Assembly: GCA_013287025.1 (NCBI GenBank)
Contig: JABDEN010000009.1
Span: forward strand, 1 to 46,090
Direction of reading: 5' to 3'
Origin: Gammaproteobacteria bacterium
Lineage (GTDB): Bacteria > Pseudomonadota > Gammaproteobacteria > DSM-16500
Length of the DNA: 46,090 nucleotides
Under the pieces are notes generated by a model that was not told where the DNA came from, did not search any database, and was given only the letters and a program-made list of their open reading frames with translations. Below are positions 10,355 to 19,546 of this stretch, piece after piece. Every line of letters starts with the position of its first letter. The first letter of the stretch is position 1. Made by a program: the position numbers and the translations under genes.

Positions 10355-10861
10355 ATGTTTCCCTCTAATAAGTTAACGCCTTCTGAAATTGAATTAAAAA
10401 ATAATCTCGTTAAACAAGTTATTTCTTCTGGCCTTGATGATGTTAAGCCCATTAAAATTTCTGTTGAACAAATGACAGAATTTAGAAATGCAATTACACA
10501 AGTTTTAATTGAAGAAAAAGTTCCTGCCATTAAACATGATCGTATTATCGATGCATATGTTAAAACTATCGACTTCTATCAATACATGTCGGAAGCTAAT
10601 ACTCGAAAGCTTTTAACAAATCTTGATGAAGCGAAGCAAAATAAATTGTTTGTTGAAAATCAAAAATTACCTGCAGAAATTGATCGTCTGTTTAATCAAG
10701 TGGGCTATCCGCAACAAGGTGCAGCACATCAAAAAATTAATGATCGTGTTTTAAATATTCCAGTATTTAAAGATGTCCTTGCGAATTTTGCAAAAGTTAT
10801 CGCGAAAGAAGCGGTGGAAAAAGCTAATGAACCTTCGCCGATGAGATTCGGTCGGGGGTAG
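10355..10861 (+). CDS. Unknown helical protein between efflux genes
   Basis: A 168-residue soluble protein I do not recognise. There is no signal peptide or membrane segment. Composition suggests mostly alpha-helix, with charged Lys/Glu-rich stretches and a Gly/Arg C-terminus (PSPMRFGRG). ATG 10355 is seven bases after AAAAAGGA; ATG 10349 is too close to that site. The gene has its own likely promoter and is followed by a palindromic repeat, so it is probably a single-gene unit. It may be unrelated to the pump, or an accessory or effector-like protein; the sequence does not decide. Confidence 0.75.
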   Translation: MFPSNKLTPSEIELKNNLVKQVISSGLDDVKPIKISVEQMTEFRNAITQVLIEEKVPAIKHDRIIDAYVKTIDFYQYMSEANTRKLLTNLDEAKQNKLFVENQKLPAEIDRLFNQVGYPQQGAAHQKINDRVLNIPVFKDVLANFAKVIAKEAVEKANEPSPMRFGRG

Positions 10862-10874
10862 CTGTTATCAACTA

Positions 10875-10923
10875 TGTCATGCCAGCATGCTTAAAGGTGG
10901 CATAAAAACATGCTGGCATGACA
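10875..10923. repeat. Palindromic repeat (family B, TGTCATGCCAGCATG), short form
   Basis: Inverted arms 10875-10889 and 10909-10923 (TGTCATGCCAGCATG and its complement). It lies between two converging genes (+ unknown and - efflux lipoprotein), where it could serve as a bidirectional terminator, although it lacks a T-run. Other copies are at 12472, 18811, 19514, 21187 and 29580. Confidence 0.93.
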
Positions 10924-10958
10924 GATTTCTTATTTCGCGACACTGACCAAATATATAC

Positions 10959-12431
10959 TCATGTTTTCAAGCAACGTTTTTCTTCGCACCTAATCCACCC
11001 ACCACCCAGCGCCTGATATAACGCAGCAGTATCAGCATAGCGCGCGGTCTCAGCTTTAATGCGCGCGATCACCGTTTGTTGATATTGTTGTTCAGCAGTC
11101 AGCAACGCCAAATAATCCACGCCGCCTAATCGATATTGTCCTTGAATTAATCGTAAATTCTCGCTCGCTGAGTTTTCTGCATTGACGTTTGCTTGATAAG
11201 CTTTTGCATCATATTCAATGGCGCGCAAGCTATCTGCGACATTTTGAAAAGCCGTCAGCACCGTTTGACGATATTGTTGAAAAGCATTTTGATAAGCGGC
11301 AATAGCTGCGCGTCGCTGTGAGATTAGCGCACCTCCTTGAAAAAGCGTTTGTCCGAGATTAGCGCCATAATTCCAAATATTATTGATTGGATTAATGAGA
11401 TTACTCAGGATTTCAGATTCATAACCCCACATTGCGCTAATGGTTAATTGCGGAAATAAATTTGCAGTGGCGACCCCGATATTTGCACTTGCAACATGTA
11501 ATAATGCTTCACTTGCCTGAATATCCGGTCTTTCGCGAACTAATGTAGAAGGAAGTGTGACAGGTAGTTTTTCTGGTAAATGTAATTTTTTAAGATCTAT
11601 CAGCGGAATTGTCGTTTCACTTGGCAATTTTCCTATTAATACAGCAAGTGAATGTTGGGTGATCGCGAGATTTTTTTCTAAAGGCGGTAGCGTTGCCTTA
11701 GTCTGATCGACTAATGTTTCTTGTGTTAAAACAATTTCTTTGGAAATCCCACCTAATTCAAACTGCTTTTGAAGTATATTTAATTGTGATGAAAATGCTT
11801 CAATTAAGCTTTTCGTTGCATCAATTTGCGCTTGTAAGGCACTCGCAGTAATGGCATTCGTTACAATATTTGAGGTGAGGGTAAGATAAGCTGCGATCAA
11901 TTCATATTTTTCAAAATCCACATTAGCGCGCGACGCTTCCACTTGTCGTCGCAAAGCACCCCAAATATCAAGTGTATAACTGAGACTGACGGTTGCATCA
12001 TAAAGATTAAACATGGAGTTCGATTTCGATTGCGTATCACCAAATTCTTGACCCGAAAACTGCTGTCTTTCTCCTGAAAATTGTCCGGTAATTTGAGGTA
12101 ATAATAACGTACCAAACTGCGCTTTATAATTATCATATGCTTGGCGTAATGTGGCTCTTGCAGCTAGAATATTTGGGCTATGGCGAATTCCTTCGTTGAC
12201 TAGATAATTAATTTCTTTGGAATGATAAATTTCCCACCAATCATTTTCGACATGTTGTCCGATAATAAATTCTTCTGACTTACCTGCCTCCCCTTTCGTT
12301 GCCACGGTTTTGGTGGGTAATGGTTTTTTCGTATATTTTTGTGTGGGCGGGGCGGCGGGCGGATGAAAATCTGGGCCCATCATACATGCGGATAATATGC
12401 TAAATACTAATAATAAAAGGAAATTTCGCAT
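10959..12431 (-). CDS. Outer-membrane efflux lipoprotein, NodT/OprM family
   Basis: TolC-like outer-membrane channel of an RND tripartite pump. The signal peptide ends in a lipobox L-S-A-C with C16 as the lipidated residue, followed by MGPDFHPP. Two OEP repeats follow, with the typical REYWxxFxDP-like block (VENDWWEIYHSKEINYLVNEG), TRPDI-like RERPDIQASEALLHVASANIG and DYLALLTAEQQYQQ. ATG 12431 has AGGA seven bases upstream. A six-residue longer start at 12449 would displace the signal peptide. It converges on the adaptor-pump operon, so the three components come from two transcripts. The 490-residue length is normal. Confidence 0.93.
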   Translation of the reverse strand: MRNFLLLLVFSILSACMMGPDFHPPAAPPTQKYTKKPLPTKTVATKGEAGKSEEFIIGQHVENDWWEIYHSKEINYLVNEGIRHSPNILAARATLRQAYDNYKAQFGTLLLPQITGQFSGERQQFSGQEFGDTQSKSNSMFNLYDATVSLSYTLDIWGALRRQVEASRANVDFEKYELIAAYLTLTSNIVTNAITASALQAQIDATKSLIEAFSSQLNILQKQFELGGISKEIVLTQETLVDQTKATLPPLEKNLAITQHSLAVLIGKLPSETTIPLIDLKKLHLPEKLPVTLPSTLVRERPDIQASEALLHVASANIGVATANLFPQLTISAMWGYESEILSNLINPINNIWNYGANLGQTLFQGGALISQRRAAIAAYQNAFQQYRQTVLTAFQNVADSLRAIEYDAKAYQANVNAENSASENLRLIQGQYRLGGVDYLALLTAEQQYQQTVIARIKAETARYADTAALYQALGGGWIRCEEKRCLKT

Positions 12432-12471
12432 GTAGACATCCTGTTCCATCAGAGTCTTCCGTCATTAACTA

Positions 12472-12557
12472 TGTCATGCCAGCATGCTTTCCGCTTCCAT
12501 CCAGTGGGCATGTAGCGAAGACGCTTGGATGCCAACTGAAAGCGCGCTGGCATGACA
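12472..12557. repeat. Palindromic repeat (family B), long diverged form
   Basis: Outer arms TGTCATGCCAGC (12472-12483) and GCTGGCATGACA (12546-12557) enclose a second, imperfect pairing around TCCATCCAG and TTGGATGCC. It lies upstream of the efflux lipoprotein gene, inside its likely promoter region. Confidence 0.88.
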
Positions 12558-12657
12558 AATGTTGCAACAAGTTATTCTAGATTACCATTGCTATTTTGTC
12601 GATCTACGGTCATAACCTGCTCAATTTTCAAAGATTAATAAATAATTTTTATTTAGC

Positions 12658-12687
12658 TTGTATGTAACCCCCTCTTTCTTATAGAAT
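12658..12687 (+). promoter_or_regulatory. Candidate tRNA promoter with GC-rich discriminator
   Basis: TTGTAT (12658-12663) is followed after 18 bp by TAGAAT (12682-12687), or after 16 bp by TATAGA. The next bases, AGCGCCG, form a GC-rich discriminator of the kind linked to stringent control of stable RNA promoters. Confidence 0.55.
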
Positions 12688-12701
12688 AGCGCCGTTATTA
12701 T

Positions 12702-12778
<77 letters not shown>

Positions 12779-12797
12779 AGTTTGAAGCCAAAATAAG

Positions 12798-12820
12798 AAA
12801 ACCCCGGCCGGGGTTTTTTT
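12798..12820 (+). terminator. Rho-independent terminator after the tRNA
   Basis: GC-rich perfect hairpin AACCCCGGCCGGGGTT followed by a run of T (12814-12820). It lies 20 bases after the tRNA CCA end and 53 bases before rimP, so translation-gene transcription must read through it or start after it. Confidence 0.9.
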
Positions 12821-12872
12821 GTTTGTTCTTGAAATGGGCATTGGGCCCTTTTTTTTTATCAGTTATACTATT

Positions 12873-13337
12873 ATGAAAAATGTTGCGACAACATTAAGCG
12901 AGCGACTAAGGTCGCTGGTGAATGCGATGGGTTATGAATTTGTTGGCTGCGAACTGCAAGGTCAAAGCCAACATGCTGTATTACGTATTTATGTCGATGG
13001 TGAGAAGGGTGTAACACTCACAGATTGTTCTAAAATTAGCCAACAAGTGAGCGCGGTGTTGGATGTGGAAGACCCCATACAGGGATCATATGCACTAGAA
13101 GTGTCTTCCCCTGGGTTAAATCGACCCTTATTTGAAATTGCACATTACCAAAAGCAAATCGGTAATCGCATAAAGGTACGTGTAGGCGCAAACGTCCACA
13201 ATCGCCGAAACTTTGCGGGCGTATTATTGCGCGTGGAAGGAAGCGATATACATCTTTTAGTTGAAGGTGTTGAGATAGTGTTGCCTTTTTCTGACATAGA
13301 AAAGGCGAATGTAGTAGCAGACATCCGCTTAAAGTGA
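12873..13337 (+). CDS. rimP: Ribosome maturation factor RimP
   Basis: A 154-residue cytoplasmic protein needed for 30S subunit maturation. The family blocks are clear: [65 protein letters not shown], and an SH3-like C-terminus with [13 protein letters not shown] 12873 gives the canonical [15 protein letters not shown] start; the reading frame extends to 12819 but into terminator sequence. No clear Shine-Dalgarno is seen. A weak promoter-like pair (TTGGGC, 17 bp, TATACT at 12864-12869) sits too near the ATG to give a normal leader. It heads the nusA-infB operon, 10 bp before nusA. Confidence 0.95.
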   Translation: MKNVATTLSERLRSLVNAMGYEFVGCELQGQSQHAVLRIYVDGEKGVTLTDCSKISQQVSAVLDVEDPIQGSYALEVSSPGLNRPLFEIAHYQKQIGNRIKVRVGANVHNRRNFAGVLLRVEGSDIHLLVEGVEIVLPFSDIEKANVVADIRLK

Positions 13338-13347
13338 GGTTGGCATT

Positions 13348-14856
13348 ATGAATAAAGAAATCTTGTTAGTTGTGGAAGCAGTTTCCAACGAAAAAGGCGT
13401 GGAAAGTGAAGTTATATTCGAAGCTATTGAAGCTGCGTTGGAAATGGCAACTAAAAAACGCGCAGGCCTTGATGTTGATGTAAAAGTGACAATTAATCGC
13501 AAAACAGGTGATTATACCACCGCACGTCGTTGGCAAGTGGTTGCAGAAACGGAAGAGGAATCAGAAGACTTTAACGAATTGACAGAAATGACCTTGAGTG
13601 AAGCGAAAAAACGTAATGCCGCTATTCAAGTAGGTCAATTTATTGAAGAGCCCATGGAATCTGTCGACTTTGGTCGTATTGCAGCCCAAAAAGCTAAGCA
13701 AGTTATTGTACAAAAAGTATTAGAAGCAGAACGTGCGCAAGTCGTTAACGCTTACAAAGAACGTTTGGGGCAGCTCGTGACAGGTGTCGTGAAGCGTGTC
13801 ACGCGCGAATTTGTATTACTTGATTTAGGTAATAATGCAGAAGCGGTTTTATCCCGAACCGATATGATTCCTCATGAAGCAATGCGCATGGGTGATCGGG
13901 TTCGTGCATACCTTGCCGAAGTTCGGACAGACCTTAAAGGTCCTCAAATGGTCTTAAGCCGTACACGACCCGAAATGTTAATTGAGTTATTCAAAATTGA
14001 AGTACCCGAAATTGGCGAAGAATTGATTGAAGTAAAATCTGCTGCGCGAGATCCTGGGTCACGTGCTAAGATCGCGGTCAAAACGAATGACGGTCGCATC
14101 GATCCTATCGGCGCATGTGTTGGTATGCGTGGTGCGCGTGTGCAAGCGGTTTCTAGCGAATTAGGTGGTGAGCGCGTCGATATTGTGTTGTGGGATGATA
14201 ATCCTGCGCAGTTAGTCATCAATGCCATGTCACCTGCAGAAGTTGCATCAATTGTGGTGGATGAAGATAGTCACACCATGGATATTGCAGTGAAAGAAGA
14301 ACAATTAGCGCAAGCCATCGGACGAAATGGTCAAAATGTCCGTTTAGCGAGTGATCTTACAGGATGGAAATTGAACGTGATGACCGAAAGCCAAGCAAAA
14401 TCAAAATCAGTACAAGAAGCAGAAAGTATTTTGCAATTTTTTAAAGATAAATTAGGTATTGATGACGATATTGCGACAGTGTTAACAGAGGAAGGTTTTA
14501 CCACATTAGAAGAAATTGCGTATGTGCCTATTCAAGAGATGCTGGATATCGAAGGATTTGATAAGGCGTTAGTAGAGACTTTGCGTGAACGTGCAAAAGC
14601 TGCACTCTTAACCAAAGCGATTGCAGAAGAACAACAACTAGAAGGAGCTGAACCCGCGGAAGATTTACTCGAGATGGAAGGGATGAATAGGCATTTAGCC
14701 TATGTACTCGCCAATCATGGCATCATTACGCGCGAAGATTTAGCTGAACAATCCGTTGATGATTTGCTTGAAATCGGCGAGATTGAATTGGATGAGCAAA
14801 ATGCAGCTAAATTGATTATGACAGCTCGAAAGCCATGGTTTGATGATCAAGCCTGA
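13348..14856 (+). CDS. nusA: Transcription termination/antitermination factor NusA
   Basis: RNA-polymerase-binding elongation factor governing pausing, termination and antitermination. The 502 residues contain, in order, the N-terminal RNAP-binding domain (1-130), an S1 domain (about 135-200, [19 protein letters not shown]), two KH domains (about 230-345, with [21 protein letters not shown] and [18 protein letters not shown]), and two C-terminal acidic helix-hairpin repeats (about 370-500). The two AR repeats are the gammaproteobacterial arrangement that contacts the alpha-subunit C-terminal domain. ATG 13348 follows GAGGTTGGCATT. It is co-transcribed with rimP and infB. Confidence 0.97.
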   Translation: MNKEILLVVEAVSNEKGVESEVIFEAIEAALEMATKKRAGLDVDVKVTINRKTGDYTTARRWQVVAETEEESEDFNELTEMTLSEAKKRNAAIQVGQFIEEPMESVDFGRIAAQKAKQVIVQKVLEAERAQVVNAYKERLGQLVTGVVKRVTREFVLLDLGNNAEAVLSRTDMIPHEAMRMGDRVRAYLAEVRTDLKGPQMVLSRTRPEMLIELFKIEVPEIGEELIEVKSAARDPGSRAKIAVKTNDGRIDPIGACVGMRGARVQAVSSELGGERVDIVLWDDNPAQLVINAMSPAEVASIVVDEDSHTMDIAVKEEQLAQAIGRNGQNVRLASDLTGWKLNVMTESQAKSKSVQEAESILQFFKDKLGIDDDIATVLTEEGFTTLEEIAYVPIQEMLDIEGFDKALVETLRERAKAALLTKAIAEEQQLEGAEPAEDLLEMEGMNRHLAYVLANHGIITREDLAEQSVDDLLEIGEIELDEQNAAKLIMTARKPWFDDQA

Positions 14857-14876
14857 GAATCGAGTGAGGAGTTTCG

Positions 14877-17507
14877 ATGGTTAAAAATGATATGGTGAAC
14901 GTACAAGAGAAAAAGGATCCGACAAGATCTCCCAAAAAAAGAGGAGTATCTGTTGCTGATTTTGCGAAGGAATTAAGAATTCCGATCGATCGTTTATTCG
15001 TACAATTTAAAAATGCGAATATTAAAATCGAAAAAGAAGACGATATTGTATCTGAAAAAGAGAAACAAGAATTATTACGTTATTTGCAGCAACATCATGG
15101 TGGCAAGTCTGATGCGCAACCTGAAAAAATTATTTTGCGACGTGCAAAAACGAGCGAAATAAAGGTTGCAGGGACACAAGGCGAGAAAAAGACAATTTCA
15201 GTACAAGTTCGTAAAAAACGTACCTTCATTAAAAGACCGCTTCTTGAAGAAGAGGCAGCTAAATCCAAAGTATCAACGATTCCGTCAAAATCAGAAGTCA
15301 TTGAAATCACAGAAATCCCACCCGTTGAAGTGGCTGCAGAATCCACACCTCTCGTGGAAGTCGTACCAATTGTTGCAGAAGTGCCTATGGATGCGTCTCC
15401 CATTGAAGTCGTCAGCACAGAAGTGGTCACAGAAGCGCCGGCAAAAGTTGAAGAAAAGAAACCTGGCATTGCGGAAAAACCAAAACCCAAGGGTAAAGCT
15501 AAACCCATGACTAGCAACACGAGTGAATCCGAAGAATCCGAAAGCGATCGCCAAAAAAGAAAGAAAAAGGGTGCTGGCGGTAGAGGACGAGATGATGCAC
15601 ATAAATACGACGCTATCTTAGGAAAGCGCGCTAATTTAGGTGCAGTGTTACGTTCCGGTGAAGAAGATGAGCCACATCGCCGAAGACGTGGTGGTCGTTC
15701 ACGTAAAGCGATGGTGGGTGTCCAAGCATTTAATAAGCCAGTTGCACCGCAGATTCATGAAGTTGCGATTGCCGAAACGGTTAGCGTTGCTGATCTTGCT
15801 CAAAGAATGTCAGTTAAAGCGGCTGAAGTCATCAAAGTCATGATGAAGATGGGCGCGATTGTTACGATTAATCAAGTGATTGATCAAGAAACCGCAATTT
15901 TAGTCGTCGAAGAAATGGGCCACAAGGTTAAGCTCGTCAGTGCTTATGCATTAGAAGAATCTTTAGCCAAAAGTATGGAAGTGACGGGAGAAGGTGTATC
16001 TCGCGCACCTGTCGTTACTATCATGGGCCACGTTGATCATGGTAAAACCTCTCTTTTAGATTACATTCGTCGCACCAAAGTGACGGCGGGTGAAGCCGGA
16101 GGTATTACGCAGCATATTGGTGCTTATCATGTCGAAACTGAAAAAGGCGTGATTACCTTTTTAGATACACCAGGCCACGCGGCATTTACCGCAATGCGTG
16201 CGCGTGGTGCTAAATTAACCGATATCGTCGTACTCGTGGTGGCTGCAGATGATGGCGTCATGCCGCAAACTGCTGAAGCAATCAATCACGCGAAAGCTGC
16301 CGGCGTACCGATGGTGGTTGCCATTAACAAAATTGATAAACCAGAAGCGGATATCGATCGCGTCAAAAATGAATTGTCTAAACATGGCTTGATCCCAGAA
16401 GAATGGGGTGGTGATACGATGTTTATGCCGATTTCTGCGAAACAAGGCACTGGCATTGAACAATTGTTGGATTCTATTTTAGTACAAGCAGAAATATTGG
16501 AATTGAAAGCGGTCGCAGATGCGCCTGCACGCGGTGTTGTGATTGAATCTCGTTTGGATAAAGGTCGCGGTGCTGTTGCAAGTCTTCTCATTCAACAAGG
16601 TACCTTGCGTAAAGGTGATTTAATTCTTGCGGGATTTGAATATGGTCGTGTTCGTGCATTACATGACGAAACCGGTCAATTTGTCGAAAGTGCAGGACCT
16701 TCTTTACCTGTCGAAATTTTAGGATTATCCGGAACACCGAATGCGGGCGATGAATTTATGGTGGTGATGGATGAAAGACGTGCGCGTGAAGTTGCACTCT
16801 TCCGTCAAGGTAAATTCCGTGAAATTAAATTAGCACGTCAAAATGCTGCAAAATTAGAAAATATTTTGCAACGCATGGGTGATGACCAAAACGATAGTAC
16901 TTTAAATATCGTCTTAAAAGCAGATGTTCAAGGATCTGCGGAAGCATTATCGCAAGCGTTATCAGAAATTTCGGTACCAAAAGTCAAAGTCAAAATTATC
17001 TCCAGTGGTGTTGGGGGCATTAACGAAACCGATGTGAATTTGAGCGTGGCATCGAATGCTATCATCATCGGCTTTAACGTTCGTGCTAACACGGAAGCGC
17101 GTAAATTAATTGAAGCAGAAGGTGTTGATCTTCATTATCACAGCATCATTTATGAAGTAATTGATGAAGTGAAACGTGCAGTGAGTGGATTCCTCGCACC
17201 GGAAATTCAAGAAAAAATTATTGGCCTTGCAGAAGTGCGCGATGTATTCCGTTCTTCCAAAATTGGAGCGATCGCGGGTTGTATGGTTCTTGAAGGTGTC
17301 GTTCGAAGAAACAATCCTATCCGGGTATTGCGTGATAATGTGGTCGTTTTTGAAGGAAGTTTGGAATCCTTACGTCGCTTTAAAGATGACGTCACAGAAG
17401 TTCGCAATGGTATGGAATGTGGTATCGGTGTGAAAAGTTATAACGATATTAAACCGGGTGATCAAATAGAAGTATTTGAAAAAATTGAAGTAAGAAGATC
17501 AATCTAA
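14877..17507 (+). CDS. infB: Translation initiation factor IF-2
   Basis: GTPase that delivers fMet-tRNA to the 30S initiation complex. The 876-residue protein has one N-terminal IF2-N subdomain (about 22-75), a charged linker rich in Val/Glu/Pro repeats (about 105-280), a second IF2-N domain (about 298-350), then the G domain with GHVDHGKT from residue 384, DTPGH and NKID, followed by domains II-IV. ATG 14877 has GAGGAG six bases upstream. The stop TAA overlaps the rbfA ATG by one base. The linker is the likely fast-evolving part. Confidence 0.97.
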   Translation: MVKNDMVNVQEKKDPTRSPKKRGVSVADFAKELRIPIDRLFVQFKNANIKIEKEDDIVSEKEKQELLRYLQQHHGGKSDAQPEKIILRRAKTSEIKVAGTQGEKKTISVQVRKKRTFIKRPLLEEEAAKSKVSTIPSKSEVIEITEIPPVEVAAESTPLVEVVPIVAEVPMDASPIEVVSTEVVTEAPAKVEEKKPGIAEKPKPKGKAKPMTSNTSESEESESDRQKRKKKGAGGRGRDDAHKYDAILGKRANLGAVLRSGEEDEPHRRRRGGRSRKAMVGVQAFNKPVAPQIHEVAIAETVSVADLAQRMSVKAAEVIKVMMKMGAIVTINQVIDQETAILVVEEMGHKVKLVSAYALEESLAKSMEVTGEGVSRAPVVTIMGHVDHGKTSLLDYIRRTKVTAGEAGGITQHIGAYHVETEKGVITFLDTPGHAAFTAMRARGAKLTDIVVLVVAADDGVMPQTAEAINHAKAAGVPMVVAINKIDKPEADIDRVKNELSKHGLIPEEWGGDTMFMPISAKQGTGIEQLLDSILVQAEILELKAVADAPARGVVIESRLDKGRGAVASLLIQQGTLRKGDLILAGFEYGRVRALHDETGQFVESAGPSLPVEILGLSGTPNAGDEFMVVMDERRAREVALFRQGKFREIKLARQNAAKLENILQRMGDDQNDSTLNIVLKADVQGSAEALSQALSEISVPKVKVKIISSGVGGINETDVNLSVASNAIIIGFNVRANTEARKLIEAEGVDLHYHSIIYEVIDEVKRAVSGFLAPEIQEKIIGLAEVRDVFRSSKIGAIAGCMVLEGVVRRNNPIRVLRDNVVVFEGSLESLRRFKDDVTEVRNGMECGIGVKSYNDIKPGDQIEVFEKIEVRRSI

Positions 17508-17857
17508 TGCCAAAAAATCGTAATCGTCCGCAACGTGTTGCGGATTTAATTCAAGCAGCTCTCGCTAATATTTTACAGCGAGATGCTAAAAATCTACGTT
17601 TTGGTTTAGTGACTATCATTAGTGTCACCGTCGCGCATGATCTTTCTTTTGCGAAAGTGTACGTCAGTGTACTGGATGAATCTAAAGCAGTAGAAACCGT
17701 CAAAGCTTTAAATCATTCAGCAAAATATTTTCGTACCGCACTCGCAGGTGCTGTGAAACTTCGTATCGCACCAGAACTCAAATTTATCTATGATGATTCT
17801 ATCGTTCGTGGTTCACGTATTACTTCATTGATCAATGAGGCTTTAGATAAAAAATAA
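17507..17857 (+). CDS. rbfA: Ribosome-binding factor A
   Basis: A 116-residue KH-like 30S maturation factor that acts at the 16S rRNA 5' helix, important in cold adaptation. Family blocks include RPQRVADLIQAALANILQRD, ISVTVAHDLSFAKVYVSVL and LRIAPELKFIYDDS. The ATG at 17507 shares one base with the infB stop (TAATG) and its own stop does the same with truB, so the three genes are translationally coupled. Confidence 0.96.
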   Translation: MPKNRNRPQRVADLIQAALANILQRDAKNLRFGLVTIISVTVAHDLSFAKVYVSVLDESKAVETVKALNHSAKYFRTALAGAVKLRIAPELKFIYDDSIVRGSRITSLINEALDKK

Positions 17858-18747
17858 TGCAGAAAAATTTGAACGGTATCTTTTTATTAGATAAACCTTT
17901 AAATGTTAGTTCGAATCATGCTTTACAACGTGTCAAACGTTTGTTTCATGCAAAAAAGGCAGGTCATACTGGAAGTTTAGATCCACTCGCGACCGGAATG
18001 CTGCCGATTTGTTTTGGAGAAGCCACGAAATTTTCTCAGTTTTTATTAGAATCCGACAAAAGTTACCTTGTCACGGCAACACTTGGAATAAAGACAGCCA
18101 CCGGTGATTCTGAGGGTGAAGTAATAGCTGAAAGACCCGTTGAAAATATTTCCAGAGAAAAAATCGAATCCGTTCTGCAACAATTTAGGGGAGTTATTCA
18201 ACAAATTCCTCCTATGTATTCCGCAATCAAATATCAAGGCAAACCGCTTTATTCTTTAGCACGAAAAGGAATCGAGGTCGAAAGAAAACCCCGCGAAGTC
18301 AATATTTATGAGCTTTCCTTACAAGATGTCGGTGAAAAAAGTTTTTCCCTCGAGATTCATTGTAGTAAAGGCACTTATGTTCGTACTTTAATTGAAGATA
18401 TTGGAGAGGAGTTGCAATGTGGTGCACATGTTTCACAATTGCGCCGTCCATTTGTCAATCCTTATCAACAGCATAAAATGTATACTTTTGAGGAAATTGA
18501 GTCGTTCACGGAATCTGCGTTAGAAAATACCCTCCTGCCGGTAGAAACTTCTCTCAATGCTTTTCAAGCCATAAAATTATCAACTTCAGCCGCTTTTTAT
18601 ATGCGGATGGGACAACCTGTCATGGTGTCACAGTTACATTACAAAGGTTTGGTGCGAATGTATTCGGACAACGATCGCTTTTTAGGCGTGGGTGAAGTGT
18701 TGGATGATGGTCGCGTTGCGCCGAGGCGGTTGGTCAAAACTTCGTGA
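17857..18747 (+). CDS. truB: tRNA pseudouridine-55 synthase TruB
   Basis: Isomerises U55 in the T-loop of nearly all tRNAs. The catalytic aspartate is D42 in HTGSLDPLATG. Other family motifs are PPMYSAIKYQGKPLY and CSKGTYVRTLIEDIG. The 296-residue length is normal and includes a short C-terminal PUA-like part. ATG 17857 overlaps the rbfA stop. In many gammaproteobacteria rpsO and pnp follow; here the operon ends at repeats and an effector-like gene on the other strand. Confidence 0.96.
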   Translation: MQKNLNGIFLLDKPLNVSSNHALQRVKRLFHAKKAGHTGSLDPLATGMLPICFGEATKFSQFLLESDKSYLVTATLGIKTATGDSEGEVIAERPVENISREKIESVLQQFRGVIQQIPPMYSAIKYQGKPLYSLARKGIEVERKPREVNIYELSLQDVGEKSFSLEIHCSKGTYVRTLIEDIGEELQCGAHVSQLRRPFVNPYQQHKMYTFEEIESFTESALENTLLPVETSLNAFQAIKLSTSAAFYMRMGQPVMVSQLHYKGLVRMYSDNDRFLGVGEVLDDGRVAPRRLVKTS

Positions 18748-18763
18748 TGCTAGAGCGTAGAAT

Positions 18764-18780
18764 GTAGGGTGGATTAGGCG
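18764..18780 (+). repeat. Single arm of the GTAGGGTGGATTAGGCG repeat (family C)
   Basis: Matches the left arm of the complete palindrome at 22798-22898. Further diverged single arms occur near 42809 and 43563. It lies 16 bases after the truB stop. Confidence 0.75.
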
Positions 18781-18810
18781 TTTTTTTGAGTTGTATTCAT
18801 CTTTTTAGCC

Positions 18811-18888
18811 CTGTCATGCCAGCATGCTTTAAGCTGGCATCCAGCTGAGCCCTTCTGGATGCCAGCTTAAAGCATGCTGGCATGACAG
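18811..18888. repeat. Palindromic repeat (family B), intact long form
   Basis: Two 34-bp arms, 18811-18844 and 18855-18888, are exact reverse complements with a 10-bp loop. This is the best-preserved copy in the window and serves as the reference for the interrupted copy at 21187. It sits between converging truB and the coiled-coil gene, where it may stop transcription from both sides. Confidence 0.96.
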
Positions 18889-18900
18889 AATGGTTTCATA

Positions 18901-19407
18901 TTACCGCCTAACCCCCAAACTCTTCGTCTCCTCCGGCTGTGGCTTTTCTATATTTTCAATGAGTGCCTCTAATTCTGATACTTTTTTTTGATAATGATTT
19001 AGTATCGATGTCTGCACATATGGGGGAACAATACCGCCACAGCCACCCATTCTTGAAATTGCTTTTGATGATTGAATAGACAATTGTTGTGCTTTCACCA
19101 TCCCTTTTGCAGTTTCTAATTCATTTTTTAAAAGAGAGAGCGTTGCCGATTCTAAATCATTTAATCTCGTTTCGATTTCTTGCGATTCTTCTAAATTTTT
19201 TATTTGACGCTCTAAATCTTCCGCTTCTTTTTTATAGATACCTAATAATTTCGTCCGAAGGGAGGAAGGAATAAAACCATCCGTACCACCTGTTTTAACG
19301 TTTTCACTGGATTTTTGAAGGGATCTTTCTTGAGCTGCAATACGTTCTTTAGTACTAACTAATTTTTTTGTAAGTTCATTAATTTTATTTTCTCTATCGC
19401 TTAACAT
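18901..19407 (-). CDS. Unknown coiled-coil protein with an internal duplication
   Basis: A 168-residue soluble, strongly helical protein, not recognised. It consists of two related units with a period of about 81 residues. Both follow the pattern Q-x3-S-x-Q-x-SS, then GG-x2-G at 40-44 (GGTDG) and 121-125 (GGCGG), then P, L-x2-Y-x-K and LE-x2-I-x-N-x-E. The first unit spans about 19-75, the second about 99-155. ATG 19407 has AAGGAA six bases upstream; the frame continues to GTG 19446 without a ribosome site. There is no signal peptide. It neighbours two effector-like genes and could belong with them, but no function can be assigned. Confidence 0.8.
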   Translation of the reverse strand: MLSDRENKINELTKKLVSTKERIAAQERSLQKSSENVKTGGTDGFIPSSLRTKLLGIYKKEAEDLERQIKNLEESQEIETRLNDLESATLSLLKNELETAKGMVKAQQLSIQSSKAISRMGGCGGIVPPYVQTSILNHYQKKVSELEALIENIEKPQPEETKSLGVRR

Positions 19408-19450
19408 TTTTATTTCCTTTTTATTTGTTATTAATTCCAAAATCACTCAA

Positions 19451-19480
19451 AGTTTACAAGATAATTTCTATCATAGTCAA
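19451..19480 (-). promoter_or_regulatory. Candidate promoter of the duplicated coiled-coil gene
   Basis: On the minus strand TTGACT (19475-19480) and TAAACT (19451-19456) are separated by 18 bp, about 44 bases before the ATG at 19407. Confidence 0.5.
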
Positions 19481-19513
19481 TCTCCCGTTATCCCCCACTG
19501 ACCGGGGGTATAG

Positions 19514-19546
19514 TGTCATGCCAGCATGTTTTTAGCTGGCATCCAG
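19514..19546. repeat. Half copy of palindromic repeat (family B) inside a gene end
   Basis: TGTCATGCCAGCATG followed by a diverged TTTTTAGCTGGCATCCAG matches one arm of the repeat at 18811. Read on the minus strand it encodes the last nine residues and the TGA stop of the PARG-like gene. Confidence 0.9.

Noticed and set aside
12841..12869. Promoter TTGGGC-N17-TATACT for rimP
   Set aside because: The -10 ends three bases before the ATG, so a normal start would fall inside the coding sequence; kept only as a remark in the rimP entry.
15095..15602. Frames of 103-141 residues on the minus strand and 114 on +
   Set aside because: They arise from the repetitive Val/Glu/Pro linker of IF-2 and have no start signals.
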